Source of the DNA: JABDIP01 sp965250245
GTDB taxonomy: Bacteria > Pseudomonadota > Alphaproteobacteria > DSM-16000 > Inquilinaceae
Reading direction: 5' to 3'
DNA: 64,000 nucleotides
Assembly: GCA_965250245.1 (NCBI GenBank)
Contig: OZ252296.1
Coordinates: 2,728,001-2,792,000, forward strand
Shown one piece after another: positions 18,619 through 27,098 of the stretch. The translations under genes and the position numbers were made by a program. How positions within the stretch are numbered: the stretch's first letter is position 1; every line of letters starts with the position of its first letter. The notes beneath the pieces were generated by a model. That model did no database searches, was not told where the DNA came from, and saw only the letters and a program-made list of their open reading frames with translations.

Positions 18619-19806
18619 TCAGCGCTCCACCAGCGCGATTTTCTTGTTGTACCAGTTCATGAACACCGAGATCAGCAGGCTCAGGATCAGGTACACCGCC
18701 ATGAAGATCGAGATCGCCTCGATCGCCTGGCCGGTCTGGTTGATGGTCGTGTTGCCGACATGGACCAGATCCGGATAGCCGATCGCAACGGCCAGCGAAC
18801 TGTTCTTGGTCAGGTTGAGATACTGGCTGGTGGTCGGCGGGATGATGATCCGCAGCGCCTGCGGCAGCACGATCAGCCTGAGCGTCCAACTGCGCCTCAG
18901 GCCCAGCGCCTCCGAAGCCTCGGTCTGCCCATGCGGCACCGCCAGGATGCCACCGCGCACGATCTCGGCAATGAACGCCGCCGTGTAGAGCGTCAGGCCG
19001 ATCAGCATGGCCGTGAATTCCGGGCTCAACCACAATCCGCCGCGGATGTTGAAGCCCCGCAACGCCGGGACTTCCAGCGCGGTCGGCGCACCACCCAGCA
19101 ACCAGACCAGTATCGGCAGCCCGACAATCAGCCCCGCGCCGACACTGAAGAGCGGGAACTGCTGGCCGGTGAGCGCCTGTCGCCTGACCGCCCAACGGTC
19201 AAGGACGACCACACCGACAATTGCCACGACCAGCGCGATAGCCATGGCCGGAAACACCGGATGCGCTTCCGGAACCGGGAAGCTCAGCCCCCGATTGCTC
19301 ATGAACACGCCCTCGATCGGGTTCAACGCCTCTCGCGGACCGGGCAGGGATTCGGTGATGACGGCGTACCAGAAGATCAACTGCAACAGCAGCGGGATGT
19401 TCCGAAGACCTTCGACGTAGACCGACGCCAGTTTGGCGACCAGCCAGTTGGAAGACAGCCGAGCGACACCGACAACCGTGCCGAGGAACGTGGCCAGGAT
19501 GACCCCAAGCACGGCGACCTTGACCGTATTGAGGAATCCGACAAACAGGGCCCGGCGATAATTGTTGGCGGCGGAGTAGTCGATCACGCTTTCGCTGATC
19601 TCAAATCCCGCCTCGCGTTCCAGGAAGCTGAAACCGCTCGCGATCTGCTGGTTTTCCAGGTTCGTGATGGTATTGGTCACCAGGTACCAGCCGAGGCCGA
19701 CAACACCGATGACGATGGCGATTTGGTACAGGATCGCCCGGACGCGCGGATCGTTGAGCGCCGAGGAGCGCCCCGTCACGTCCATATCATGAGTTTCTAC
19801 AGCCAT
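18619..19806 (-). CDS. aapQ: General amino acid ABC transporter permease
   Basis: Inner-membrane permease, 395 residues, with the AapQ hallmarks NWLVAKLASVYVEGLRNIPLLLQ and an EAA loop reading EASEALGLRRSWTLRLIVLP. The start is taken at 19806 (MAVETHDMDV), and an upstream in-frame ATG at 19839 is less likely because it falls close to the stem-loop behind aapJ. Base use is slightly less GC-rich at the 5' half than in neighbours. It acts with aapM. Confidence 0.93.
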   Translation of the reverse strand: MAVETHDMDVTGRSSALNDPRVRAILYQIAIVIGVVGLGWYLVTNTITNLENQQIASGFSFLEREAGFEISESVIDYSAANNYRRALFVGFLNTVKVAVLGVILATFLGTVVGVARLSSNWLVAKLASVYVEGLRNIPLLLQLIFWYAVITESLPGPREALNPIEGVFMSNRGLSFPVPEAHPVFPAMAIALVVAIVGVVVLDRWAVRRQALTGQQFPLFSVGAGLIVGLPILVWLLGGAPTALEVPALRGFNIRGGLWLSPEFTAMLIGLTLYTAAFIAEIVRGGILAVPHGQTEASEALGLRRSWTLRLIVLPQALRIIIPPTTSQYLNLTKNSSLAVAIGYPDLVHVGNTTINQTGQAIEAISIFMAVYLILSLLISVFMNWYNKKIALVER

Positions 19807-19856
19807 GAGGCTCGCCTCACTCCCAGTGGCGGGCGGCAAGCGCCCGGGGATAAAGC

Positions 19857-19890
19857 GAAAACCGCCGCCCCGAAGGTCCGGGGCGGCGGT
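19857..19890 (-). terminator. Stem-loop between aapJ and aapQ
   Basis: Perfect 12-base inverted repeat ACCGCCGCCCCG / CGGGGCGGCGGT with a 6-base loop, followed on the minus strand by TTTTCGCTTT. It sits 11 bases after the aapJ stop. This placement, receptor gene then hairpin then permease genes, is typical of partial termination or mRNA protection that gives more binding protein than channel. Confidence 0.8.
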
Positions 19891-19901
19891 TCAAGCGGCT
19901 A

Positions 19902-20927
19902 TTACCGAGCCGGCATGGCGTACATCAGACCCCCGCGGGTCCACAGATCGTTGACGCCGCGCTCCAGGCGGAGCGGGGTGCTCGGGCCGACATTGCGGTC
20001 GAAGATCTCGCCGTAATTGCCGACCTGGGCGATGGCGTTGTAGGCCCACTCCTCGGCCAGGCCGAGATTCTCGCCCATGCCCGGGGTGGTGCCCAGCAGG
20101 CGCTGGACGGTCGGGTCGGTGCTGTTCAGCGCATCGTCGACGGTGGCCGACGTCAGGCCCTTCTCCTCGGCCTCGATCAGCGCGTAGACGGTCCACTTGA
20201 CCACGTCCAGCCACTCATCGTCGCCGTGACGGACCACCGGGCCCAGCGGCTCCTTGGAGATGATCTCCGGCAGGATGATGTGGTCGTCCGGGTTCGGCGC
20301 GACCGACGCGCGGATCGACGCCAGGCCGGACGCGTCCGTGGTGTAGACGTCGCAACGGCCGGCGAAGTACGCCGCGTTGACCTCGTCCAGGCTCTCGATC
20401 ACCACCGGATCGAAGGACATGCCGTTGGCCCGGAAGAAGTCCGACAGGTTCAGCTCGGTCGTCGTGCCCGGCTGCACGCAGACGGCGGCGCCGTCGAGCT
20501 CAAGCGCGCTGGTGACACCCAACGCCTTGGGCACCATGAACCCCTGGCCGTCATAGAAGGTGACGCCGGCGAAGTTCAGGCCCAGCGAGCTGTCGCGGGT
20601 CAGGGTCCAGGTCGTGTTGCGCGACAGGATGTCGACCTCGCCGGACTGCAGAGCGGTGAAGCGCTGCTGCGCCGTCAGCGGTGTGAACTGGATGGCGTCG
20701 GCACTACCGAGAACCGCGGCGGCCACGGCCTTGCAGACATCCACGTCCAGCCCGGACCAGACACCCTCGCTGTCCGGGTTGGAGAATCCGGCAAGCCCGG
20801 TGCTGACGCCGCACAGCAGCGTGCCCCGGTCCTTGATGGCATCCAGCGTTTCACCGGCATTGGCCGGAAGAACAGCGCCAGCCATCGTGACCATCGCGCC
20901 GGCAGCGAGAACGTGTTTGAGATTCAT
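19902..20927 (-). CDS. aapJ: General amino acid ABC transporter substrate-binding protein
   Basis: Periplasmic receptor, 341 residues, SBP family 3. It has a Sec signal peptide (MNLKHVLAAGAMVTMAGA, cleavage near ANAG) and the AapJ/BztA features RGTLLCGVSTGLAGFS, LDVDVCKAVAAAVLG and the C-terminal GLMYAMP. First gene of aapJQMP. Its promoter should lie in the 266-base gap shared with the divergent metC gene. Confidence 0.93.
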   Translation of the reverse strand: MNLKHVLAAGAMVTMAGAVLPANAGETLDAIKDRGTLLCGVSTGLAGFSNPDSEGVWSGLDVDVCKAVAAAVLGSADAIQFTPLTAQQRFTALQSGEVDILSRNTTWTLTRDSSLGLNFAGVTFYDGQGFMVPKALGVTSALELDGAAVCVQPGTTTELNLSDFFRANGMSFDPVVIESLDEVNAAYFAGRCDVYTTDASGLASIRASVAPNPDDHIILPEIISKEPLGPVVRHGDDEWLDVVKWTVYALIEAEEKGLTSATVDDALNSTDPTVQRLLGTTPGMGENLGLAEEWAYNAIAQVGNYGEIFDRNVGPSTPLRLERGVNDLWTRGGLMYAMPAR

Positions 20928-21047
20928 TGATCCCGTCCCTATTGATTGACAGTGTTAGCCTCCTGGGGCTTCACGCACCCCATTCGGACCCTTTTAGCAA
21001 GGATTTGACCCAGAACAGAAGCAATTGGTTGGGACAATTCCTGCCTT

Positions 21048-21089
21048 ATTCCTCAGCAAACCGTTTAAACGGGCGGCAAACTGAGGAAT
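21048..21089. promoter_or_regulatory. Nested palindromes upstream of metC
   Basis: An outer perfect inverted repeat ATTCCTCAG (21048-21056) / CTGAGGAAT (21081-21089) encloses the perfect 12-base palindrome CCGTTTAAACGG (21061-21072). The region is AT-rich and lies in the divergent aapJ-metC promoter gap, about 105 bases before the metC start. It may be an operator or a leader hairpin. No regulator can be assigned. Confidence 0.5.
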
Positions 21090-21193
21090 TCATAAGCAGT
21101 TCCGGCTTGCATCCGCCCCATTTCGCAATTGACCGCCCCTCGCGACGCGCGAACACTGCCGCCCCTCACTCACGCCCAGGACGCAGAACGACG

Positions 21194-22396
21194 ATGACCG
21201 ACAGCAAGAAACACCGGGATGAAACGGTGGCAACCCATGCCGGACTGAAGCCCTGGGACAATCACGGCATCGTCAATCCGCCGGTCTACCACGCCTCCAC
21301 CATCCTCTATCCGACGGTCGCCGCACTGAGGGAGACCGCCGGCAAGAAGTTCGAGCGCGGCGTCTATTCCTACGGGCGCACCGGCACGCCGACCAGCGAG
21401 GCGCTGGAACAGGCGGTGGCGGCGCTGGAAGGCGGCCATGACGCGGTGGCCACCTCCTCCGGGCTCGGGGCCGTCGCGACCGCCCTCTCCGCCTTCCTGG
21501 CCGCCGGCGACCATGTGCTGATGGTGGATTCCGTCTACGGCCCCAGCCGCACCTATTGCGACAAGGTACTGACGCGCTTCGGCGTCGAGGTGACCTATTA
21601 CGATCCGCTGATCGGCGACGGCATCGCGGATCTGATCCGCGACAACACGCGGGTCATCTATCTGGAGAGCCCGGGCTCGCACACCTTCGAGGTCCAGGAC
21701 GTGCCGGCGATCACCGCCGTCGCCCGGGCCCGCGGGGTCACCACCCTGATCGACAACACCTGGGGCACGCCGTATTTCTTCAAGCCGTTCGAGCATGGCG
21801 TCGACGTCTCGGTCCATGCCGGCACCAAGTATGTGGTCGGCCATTCCGACGTGATGATGGGCCTGATCGTCTGCGGCACGCGCGAGACCTATCTGACGGT
21901 CAAGGCGAACGCCTACGAGACCGGTCAATGCGCCGGCCCGGACGACGTCTATCTCGCCCTGCGGGGCCTCCGGACCATGCCGGTGCGCCTGAACCAGCAC
22001 TTCCGCAATGGGCTCGAGATCGCCCGCTGGCTGCAGGGCCGGCCGGAGGTCAAGCGCGTCCTGCATCCGGCACTGGAAGACGATCCCGGCCACGCCCTGT
22101 GGAAGCGGGACTTCACCGGCGCCTGCGGGCTGTTCGGCGTGGTGCTGCAGCCCTGCCCGCCCGAGGCGGTCGCGGCGATGCTGGACCATATGGACATCTT
22201 CCGCATGGGCTACAGCTGGGGCGGCTATGAGAGCCTGGCGGTACCCTCCGACCCGCGCGCCATCCGCACCGCGACGGAATGGACCGAACCCGGCCCGATG
22301 ATCCGGCTGCATATCGGCCTGGAGAACGCCGCCGACCTGATCGACGACCTGTCCCGCGGCTTCGACCGGCTCCGGGCCGCGGCCGGAGCGGCCTGA
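21194..22396 (+). CDS. metC: Cystathionine beta-lyase
   Basis: PLP enzyme of the Cys/Met gamma-family, 400 residues, cleaving cystathionine to homocysteine, pyruvate and ammonia. Motifs: YSYGRTGTPT (phosphate contact), TSSGLGAVATAL, LIDNTWGTPYFF and the PLP lysine in VHAGTKYVVGHSD. The C-terminal MGYSWGGYESL is typical of MetC rather than cystathionine gamma-synthase. The ATG at 21194 follows GGACGCAGAACGACG; the open frame further upstream is AT-rich leader. Its stop overlaps the hisI start by one base. Confidence 0.9.
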   Translation: MTDSKKHRDETVATHAGLKPWDNHGIVNPPVYHASTILYPTVAALRETAGKKFERGVYSYGRTGTPTSEALEQAVAALEGGHDAVATSSGLGAVATALSAFLAAGDHVLMVDSVYGPSRTYCDKVLTRFGVEVTYYDPLIGDGIADLIRDNTRVIYLESPGSHTFEVQDVPAITAVARARGVTTLIDNTWGTPYFFKPFEHGVDVSVHAGTKYVVGHSDVMMGLIVCGTRETYLTVKANAYETGQCAGPDDVYLALRGLRTMPVRLNQHFRNGLEIARWLQGRPEVKRVLHPALEDDPGHALWKRDFTGACGLFGVVLQPCPPEAVAAMLDHMDIFRMGYSWGGYESLAVPSDPRAIRTATEWTEPGPMIRLHIGLENAADLIDDLSRGFDRLRAAAGAA

Positions 22397-22803
22397 TGGA
22401 CGCGCTGCTGGACGCCGTGCGGTTCGACGCCGACGGCCTGGTCCCCGCCATCGCCCAACAGCACGATACGGGCGAGGTCCTGATGATGGCCTGGATGACC
22501 CGCGAGGCGATCCGCGAGACCCTGGAGACCGGCCGGGTCTGCTACTGGTCGCGCTCGCGCCAGGCGCTGTGGCGCAAGGGCGAGACCTCCGGCCAGGTGC
22601 AGCGCCTGGTCGACCTCATTGTGGATTGCGACGGCGATACGCTGCTGGTGCGGGTCGACCAGACCGGAGTCGCCTGCCACACCGGCCGCCGAAGCTGCTT
22701 CTATCGGGCGGCGCGGGATGGGACGCTGGAAACCATCGCCGATGTCCAGACCGACCCGAAGACCCTGTATGGGGATGACCCAAGTTCCGGCGAAAGTGCC
22801 TAA
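22396..22803 (+). CDS. hisI: Phosphoribosyl-AMP cyclohydrolase
   Basis: Third enzyme of histidine biosynthesis, opening the adenine ring of phosphoribosyl-AMP; 135 residues, the single-domain (non-fused) form. The metal sites are clear: DCDGDTLLVRVDQ supplies the Mg-binding aspartates, and ACHTGRRSC supplies zinc cysteines. WSRSRQALWRKGETSG is the family signature. It starts on the last base of metC in an ATGA-type overlap (TGATGG), so it is translated from the metC transcript. No other his gene is in the window. Confidence 0.93.
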   Translation: MDALLDAVRFDADGLVPAIAQQHDTGEVLMMAWMTREAIRETLETGRVCYWSRSRQALWRKGETSGQVQRLVDLIVDCDGDTLLVRVDQTGVACHTGRRSCFYRAARDGTLETIADVQTDPKTLYGDDPSSGESA

Positions 22804-22940
22804 ATTCTTAAGTAATAATTGAAATATACCGTTAACAGGATATTAAGACCTGTTTAGCATTTTGTTCACCTTGGCTCGCCGTTTGGCGAAGAATGCTCAG
22901 AATTGGCATGGGTTTAGACAGCGTCTGCTGGGCGTTAGCC

Positions 22941-23222
22941 ATGAAAACATTGGGTCTGATATTGCTGTTCTTCGGGTTGGGGCCGATCGTCGCCGAGTAT
23001 CTCGGCCGCGAAGTTGAGGCTTTCGCCTGGATCGACACCTGGGGCCTGGAAGCCAGCCTGATCATCAAGACCGCGCTGATCACCTTCGGCGCCGCGCTGT
23101 TCCTGCCCGGCAAGCGCCGCAAGCCGCAGCGTCACAAGCCAATGCCGAACTGGACCCCGACGCGGCCGGATGCCCCCTACCCGGACCCGGTCGCCAGCCT
23201 CTACAACCGTCCGCGCCCCTAG
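22941..23222 (+). CDS. Small two-helix membrane protein (paralogue 1)
   Basis: Protein of 93 residues with two hydrophobic segments: MKTLGLILLFFGLGPIVAEY and LIIKTALITFGAALFLPG. A central amphipathic part holds AFAWIDTWG. The C-terminus is basic and Pro-rich. The start at 22941 aligns it with the paralogue at 23393; in-frame ATGs at 22893 and 22908 would lengthen it and break that match. The AT-rich stretch 22804-22890 probably holds its promoter. No named family recognised. Confidence 0.65.
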   Translation: MKTLGLILLFFGLGPIVAEYLGREVEAFAWIDTWGLEASLIIKTALITFGAALFLPGKRRKPQRHKPMPNWTPTRPDAPYPDPVASLYNRPRP

Positions 23223-23234
23223 AGCGACGGTTGT

Positions 23235-23274
23235 CGGCCGGCCCGCCGGGGTCAGCAAGCCGGCGGGCCGGCCG
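23235..23274. terminator. Strong GC hairpin between the two small paralogues
   Basis: Perfect 15-base inverted repeat starting CGGCCGGCCCG with a 10-base loop, beginning 13 bases after the first paralogue's stop. It is followed by an AT-rich segment (ATTGGTTGAAAATTCTTCC) but no strict T run. It may terminate the first gene or protect its mRNA. Confidence 0.55.
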
Positions 23275-23392
23275 ATCGAATTGGTTGAAAATTCTTCCTT
23301 TAACTTCGCCGAAACCAATCGATGCCTTGTGTTGTGGCCTGGCCGGCCGCGAAACCGCGACGCCGGACCCACGACCACGGATTGGACGTGCC

Positions 23393-23716
23393 ATGAAGAA
23401 TATCGGTTCCTTGCTGCTGCTTCTGGGGGTCGGCACCATCGTGCTGAACCTGATCGGCTATGAATTCGCGATCCTGTTCTGGATCGACCAGTGGGGCGAA
23501 AACGCCGGCTGGGCGATCCGGGCCGCGATGATCATCGCGGGCGGTGTCCTGTACTACCTGGGGCACCGGGCCGAGACCGCCACCGCCTCCCACGCCGCCG
23601 CGCCGGAACGCCAGGAGCCGACCCTGAGCGCGGCCGCGCCCGAGCCGGCGAATACGCAGCCGGCGGATCCGCAGCCGGCCCCCGATCCGGCCCCGCCGCC
23701 GCAACAGCAGCCGTAG
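23393..23716 (+). CDS. Small two-helix membrane protein (paralogue 2)
   Basis: Protein of 107 residues clearly related to the gene at 22941. MKNIGSLLLLLGVGTIVLN aligns with MKTLGLILLFFGLGPIVAE, FWIDQWG aligns with AWIDTWG, and the second helix ends GGVLYYLGH. The cytoplasmic tail is different: about 45 residues of Ala/Pro/Gln-rich low-complexity sequence. No cofactor or catalytic motif is visible. The pair looks like a local duplication followed by tail divergence. Confidence 0.65.
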   Translation: MKNIGSLLLLLGVGTIVLNLIGYEFAILFWIDQWGENAGWAIRAAMIIAGGVLYYLGHRAETATASHAAAPERQEPTLSAAAPEPANTQPADPQPAPDPAPPPQQQP

Positions 23717-23807
23717 CGCCCACGGGCGCCAGCACCCCGTAGCACGGGAGGGCCGAACCGCCGCCGATTGATCGCGGCCGGCCCGCCGTGTATCAGAGGC
23801 CGCAGCC

Positions 23808-24659
23808 ATGAGACGCGGCCTCACAGTCCAACACCACAGACGCCGGCCGGCGGCCGGGCTTGCACGCCGCGCGCTGCTGGCGGCCTGTGGCGCGCTCGCG
23901 GTCATGCAGACCGGCCCATCCATCGCCCGGGCCGAGCAGACCGAAGGGCCGCTCGTCTTCGCCGCCGCCAGCATGACCGACGCGGTGACCGAGATCGCGG
24001 ACGCGTTCGCCGCGGCGACCGGTATCCGCGTCCGCCTGTCCTTTGCCGCCTCGTCGGCCCTGGCCCGGCAGATCCAGTCCGGCGCGCCGGCGGCCATCTT
24101 CGTCTCGGCCAACCGGGCCTGGATGGACCATGTCGAGGCGTCCGGGCTGATCGAGCCGGCCAGCCGGGCCGACGTCGCCGGCAACCGGCTCGCCCTGATC
24201 GCCCCGACGGAGTCCGACCTCCCCGCCGAAGTCGCAGCGACACCCGACCTGGCCGGCCTGCTGGGCGACGGGCGGCTGGCGATGGGCGATCCCGACCACG
24301 TCCCGGCCGGTCTCTATGCCCGGCAGGCCCTGGAGGCGCTCGGTCAATGGCCGGCGATCGCGCCGCGGCTGGCGCGCACCGGCGACGTGCGCGGGGCGCT
24401 GGCCCTGGTGGCGCGCGGCGAGGCGCCGCTCGGCATCGTCTACGCGACCGACGCGGCGATCTCCGAGCGGGTTCGGGTGGTCGCCCTGCTGCCGGCCGAC
24501 AGCCATCCGCCGATCGCCTATCCGGCCGCCCTGGTGGGCGACGCCGGAGACGATGCCCGCGCCTTCCTGGCCTTCCTCCGCGGCGCCCAGGCGCAGGCGA
24601 TCTTCCGGGCCCGGGGCTTCGCGCCGCCGCCGGCAGCCGGTCTTGATCCAGCCGCTTGA
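23808..24659 (+). CDS. modA: Molybdate ABC transporter substrate-binding protein
   Basis: Periplasmic molybdate/tungstate receptor, 283 residues. It starts at ATG 23808 with an Arg-rich N-terminus and a hydrophobic signal (about 20-40) ending AEQTEG. The mature protein shows the ModA pattern VFAAASMTDAVTEIADAFA, RLSFAASSALARQI and GAPAAIFVSANRAWMD. The C-terminal part has the ARGEAPLGIVYATDA motif that completes the oxyanion pocket. It overlaps modB by 17 bases. Together with modBC it imports molybdate for molybdopterin enzymes. Confidence 0.93.
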   Translation: MRRGLTVQHHRRRPAAGLARRALLAACGALAVMQTGPSIARAEQTEGPLVFAAASMTDAVTEIADAFAAATGIRVRLSFAASSALARQIQSGAPAAIFVSANRAWMDHVEASGLIEPASRADVAGNRLALIAPTESDLPAEVAATPDLAGLLGDGRLAMGDPDHVPAGLYARQALEALGQWPAIAPRLARTGDVRGALALVARGEAPLGIVYATDAAISERVRVVALLPADSHPPIAYPAALVGDAGDDARAFLAFLRGAQAQAIFRARGFAPPPAAGLDPAA

Positions 24660-25329
24660 GGCGGAGGCGCTGGCGCTCAGCCTGCGGGTGGCAAGCTGGA
24701 GCGTGCTGTGCAGCCTGCCGCTGGGCATCCTCGTCGCCTATCTGCTGGCGCGCCGGGAGTTCTGGGGCAAGACCCTGATCGACGGGCTGGTCCACCTGCC
24801 CATGGTGGTGCCGCCGGTGGTGGTCGGCTACCTGCTGCTGGTCCTGCTCGGCCGCCAGGGACCGCTGGGCGCCTGGCTCCATGACTGGTTCGGCATCACC
24901 GTCATCTTCACCTGGAAGGGCGCGGCCATTGCCGCAGCGGTGATGGCGTTCCCGCTGATGGTGCGCGCCATCCGGCTGTCCCTGGAAGCCGTCGACGACC
25001 GGCTGGAAGCGGCCGCCCGGACCCTGGGCGCCGGTCGCGTCAGGGTGTTCCTGACTGTCACCCTGCCGCTGACCGCGCCGGGCATCCTGACCGGTGCGGT
25101 GCTGGCCTTCGCCCGCAGCCTGGGCGAGTTCGGCGCCACCATCACCTTCGTGTCCAACATCCCGGGCGAGACCCGCACGCTGCCGATCGCGCTCTACACC
25201 GCCACCCAGATCCCCGGCGGCGAGGCGGCGGCGGTCCGGCTGGCGGCGATCTCCATCGCGCTGGCCCTGGCGGCGCTGGTGGCGTCGGAGGTGCTGGCGC
25301 GGCAGATCCGGCGGCGGATCGGCCCGTGA
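24643..25329 (+). CDS. modB: Molybdate ABC transporter permease
   Basis: Inner-membrane permease, 228 residues, the usual ModB length. I take TTG at 24643 as the start because it gives LIQPLEAEALALSLRVAS, matching ModB N-termini, and no ATG or GTG is available nearby. Motifs: MVVPPVVVGYLLL, the EAA loop EAAARTLGAGRVRVFLTVTL and ARSLGEFGATITFVSNIPG. It overlaps modA by 17 bases and modC by 4 bases, so the three are tightly coupled. Confidence 0.92.
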   Translation: MIQPLEAEALALSLRVASWSVLCSLPLGILVAYLLARREFWGKTLIDGLVHLPMVVPPVVVGYLLLVLLGRQGPLGAWLHDWFGITVIFTWKGAAIAAAVMAFPLMVRAIRLSLEAVDDRLEAAARTLGAGRVRVFLTVTLPLTAPGILTGAVLAFARSLGEFGATITFVSNIPGETRTLPIALYTATQIPGGEAAAVRLAAISIALALAALVASEVLARQIRRRIGP

Positions 25330-26450
25330 GCGCGCTGGAAGTCGATATCCGCGCCCGCTTCGGCGGCTTCGCGCTGGATGCCCGGTTCACCGCCCCGACC
25401 TCCGGCATCATCACCGTGTTCGGCCGCTCCGGCGCGGGCAAGACCTCGCTGGTCAACATCCTGGCCGGCCTGGTCCGGCCCGAGGACGGTGTCGTGCGCC
25501 TGGACGGCGAGACCCTGTGCGATATCGGCGGCGGCGTCTTCGTGGCGCCGGAACGCCGGCGTTTCGGATACGTCTTCCAGGAGGGCCGGCTGTTCCCGCA
25601 CATGACGGTGCGCCGCAACCTGCTCTACGGCGCCGCCGGCCAGCCGAAGGAGGAACGCCAGCGACGGCTGGACCACGCGGTCGACCTGCTGTCGCTGGGC
25701 GGGCTGCTGGGGCGCCGGCCGCGCGACCTGTCCGGCGGCGAGAAGCAAAGGGTGGCGATCGGCCGGGCCCTGCTGACCGCGCCGCGCATGCTGCTGATGG
25801 ACGAGCCGCTGGCCGCCCTCGATCCGGGGCTGAAGGGCGACATCCTGCCCTATATCGAGCGCCTCCGGGACGCCGAGGGCATCCCCATCGTCTATGTCAC
25901 CCATACCATCGAGGAGATCGTGCGCCTGGCCGACACGCTGGTGCTGATGTCCGACGGCGCGGTCGCCGCGGTCGGTCCGGTGGACGAGCTGATGAACCGC
26001 CTGGACCTGCGCCCGCTGACCGGCCGCTACGAGGCCGGCGCGGTGCTCACCGCCACGGTTGCCGAGCATGACCGCGACCACCGGCTGACCGGCCTCTCCT
26101 TCCCCGGCGGCACGCTGCTGGTCCCGGCCCTGGAAGCGGAGATCGGCACCCGCATCCGGCTGCGCATCCGCGCCCGCGACGTGTCCCTGGCCCTGGAGCC
26201 GCCGCGCGACATCAGCATCCTCAACGTCTTCGCCGGCGAGGTGCGGGAGATCGGGCCGGTCACCGAGGCGCTGGTCGACGTGCTGGTCGACGCCGGGGCG
26301 CCGATCTGGGCCCGGGTCACCGCCCGCTCCGTGGCGCAGCTCGGCCTGGAGCCGGGCCGCAAGGTGCACGCGCTGGTCAAGGCCGTGGCGATCGACCGCC
26401 ACAGCGTCGGCGGCGTCCGCGACCGGCCTCTCCGTGGCGACGTCGGCTAA
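25326..26450 (+). CDS. modC: Molybdate ABC transporter ATPase
   Basis: ATPase of 374 residues that drives ModB. Walker A is GRSGAGKTS, the signature LSGGEKQRVAIGRAL, and Walker B LLLMDEPLAALD. The C-terminal domain (about residues 290-365) is a molybdate-binding TOBE/Mop domain (SLALEPPRDISILNVFAGEV). It lets ModC respond to intracellular molybdate by trans-inhibition. The GTG start overlaps the modB stop in GTGA. The palindromic repeat at 26473 follows the operon. Confidence 0.93.
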   Translation: MSALEVDIRARFGGFALDARFTAPTSGIITVFGRSGAGKTSLVNILAGLVRPEDGVVRLDGETLCDIGGGVFVAPERRRFGYVFQEGRLFPHMTVRRNLLYGAAGQPKEERQRRLDHAVDLLSLGGLLGRRPRDLSGGEKQRVAIGRALLTAPRMLLMDEPLAALDPGLKGDILPYIERLRDAEGIPIVYVTHTIEEIVRLADTLVLMSDGAVAAVGPVDELMNRLDLRPLTGRYEAGAVLTATVAEHDRDHRLTGLSFPGGTLLVPALEAEIGTRIRLRIRARDVSLALEPPRDISILNVFAGEVREIGPVTEALVDVLVDAGAPIWARVTARSVAQLGLEPGRKVHALVKAVAIDRHSVGGVRDRPLRGDVG

Positions 26451-26472
26451 GGGACAGCACTGGCGGCCCGAC

Positions 26473-26552
26473 CCTCGTCCTTCGACAGGCTCAGGATGAG
26501 GGTCTTTTTATCACCTTGAAGGACCTCATCCTGAGCTTGTCGAAGGACGAGG
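26473..26552. repeat. Dispersed palindromic repeat (family B)
   Basis: Two 31-base arms, beginning CCTCGTCCTTCGACA and ending TGTCGAAGGACGAGG, flank an 18-base AT-rich loop and are nearly perfect complements. It sits between the convergent modC and arsC genes and could terminate both. The sequence type (rich in TCGTCCTTCGAC) recurs in many alphaproteobacterial intergenic regions. Confidence 0.75.
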
Positions 26553-26573
26553 TCCGAGCCGCCGGGACCGGCC

Positions 26574-27083
26574 TCAGGCGGTCTCGCGCGCCGGCTGGCC
26601 GATCTTGTGCAGGCGGTCCTGCAGGGTCAGCCGGTCCAGCGAGGTCATCGGCAGGTTGATGAAGATCTCGATGCGCTGGCTCAGCATGCGGAAGGTGTTG
26701 GCGAAGGCGTAGTGCTTTTCCGCGTCGCTGCCCTCGGCCGCTGCCGGGTCCGGCACGCCCCAATGCGCCGTCATCGGCTGACCCGGCCAGACGGGGCAGA
26801 CCTCGTTGGCGGCGTTGTCGCAGACGGTGAAGACGAAATCGAGCTTCGGCGCGCCGGGCTCGGCGAATTCCGACCAGTTCTTCGACCGCAGTTCGCCGGT
26901 CGGGTAGTTCTGGTTCTTCAGCAGGTCGAGCGCGAAGGGATGGACGTAGCCGACCGGATTGCTGCCGGCGCTATGGCCCTTGAACTTTCCCATGCCCGCA
27001 CGGTTGAGGATGCTTTCGGCCAGGATGCTCCTGGCCGAATTGCCGGTGCACAGGAACAGCACGTTGTACTCGGAATCCCCCAT
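26574..27083 (-). CDS. arsC: Arsenate reductase, thioredoxin-type (low-molecular-weight phosphatase fold)
   Basis: Protein of 169 residues that reduces arsenate to arsenite. The phosphate loop LFLCTGNSARS carries the nucleophilic Cys and Arg at about residues 12-18. A second Cys (VCDNAANEVCP) around residues 90-97 supplies the disulfide relay, and the Asp base is in WGVPDPA. Length is longer than the 130-residue Bacillus form because of a helical tail. It follows arsR by 15 bases. No ArsB, Acr3 or other arsenite exporter lies in the visible neighbourhood. Confidence 0.9.
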   Translation of the reverse strand: MGDSEYNVLFLCTGNSARSILAESILNRAGMGKFKGHSAGSNPVGYVHPFALDLLKNQNYPTGELRSKNWSEFAEPGAPKLDFVFTVCDNAANEVCPVWPGQPMTAHWGVPDPAAAEGSDAEKHYAFANTFRMLSQRIEIFINLPMTSLDRLTLQDRLHKIGQPARETA

Positions 27084-27098
27084 GACGATGCCCTTCCC

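Noticed and set aside
21000..21193. SAM-II riboswitch upstream of metC
   Set aside because: I cannot find the SAM-II core sequence; only palindromes are visible, so I list them as a regulatory element instead.
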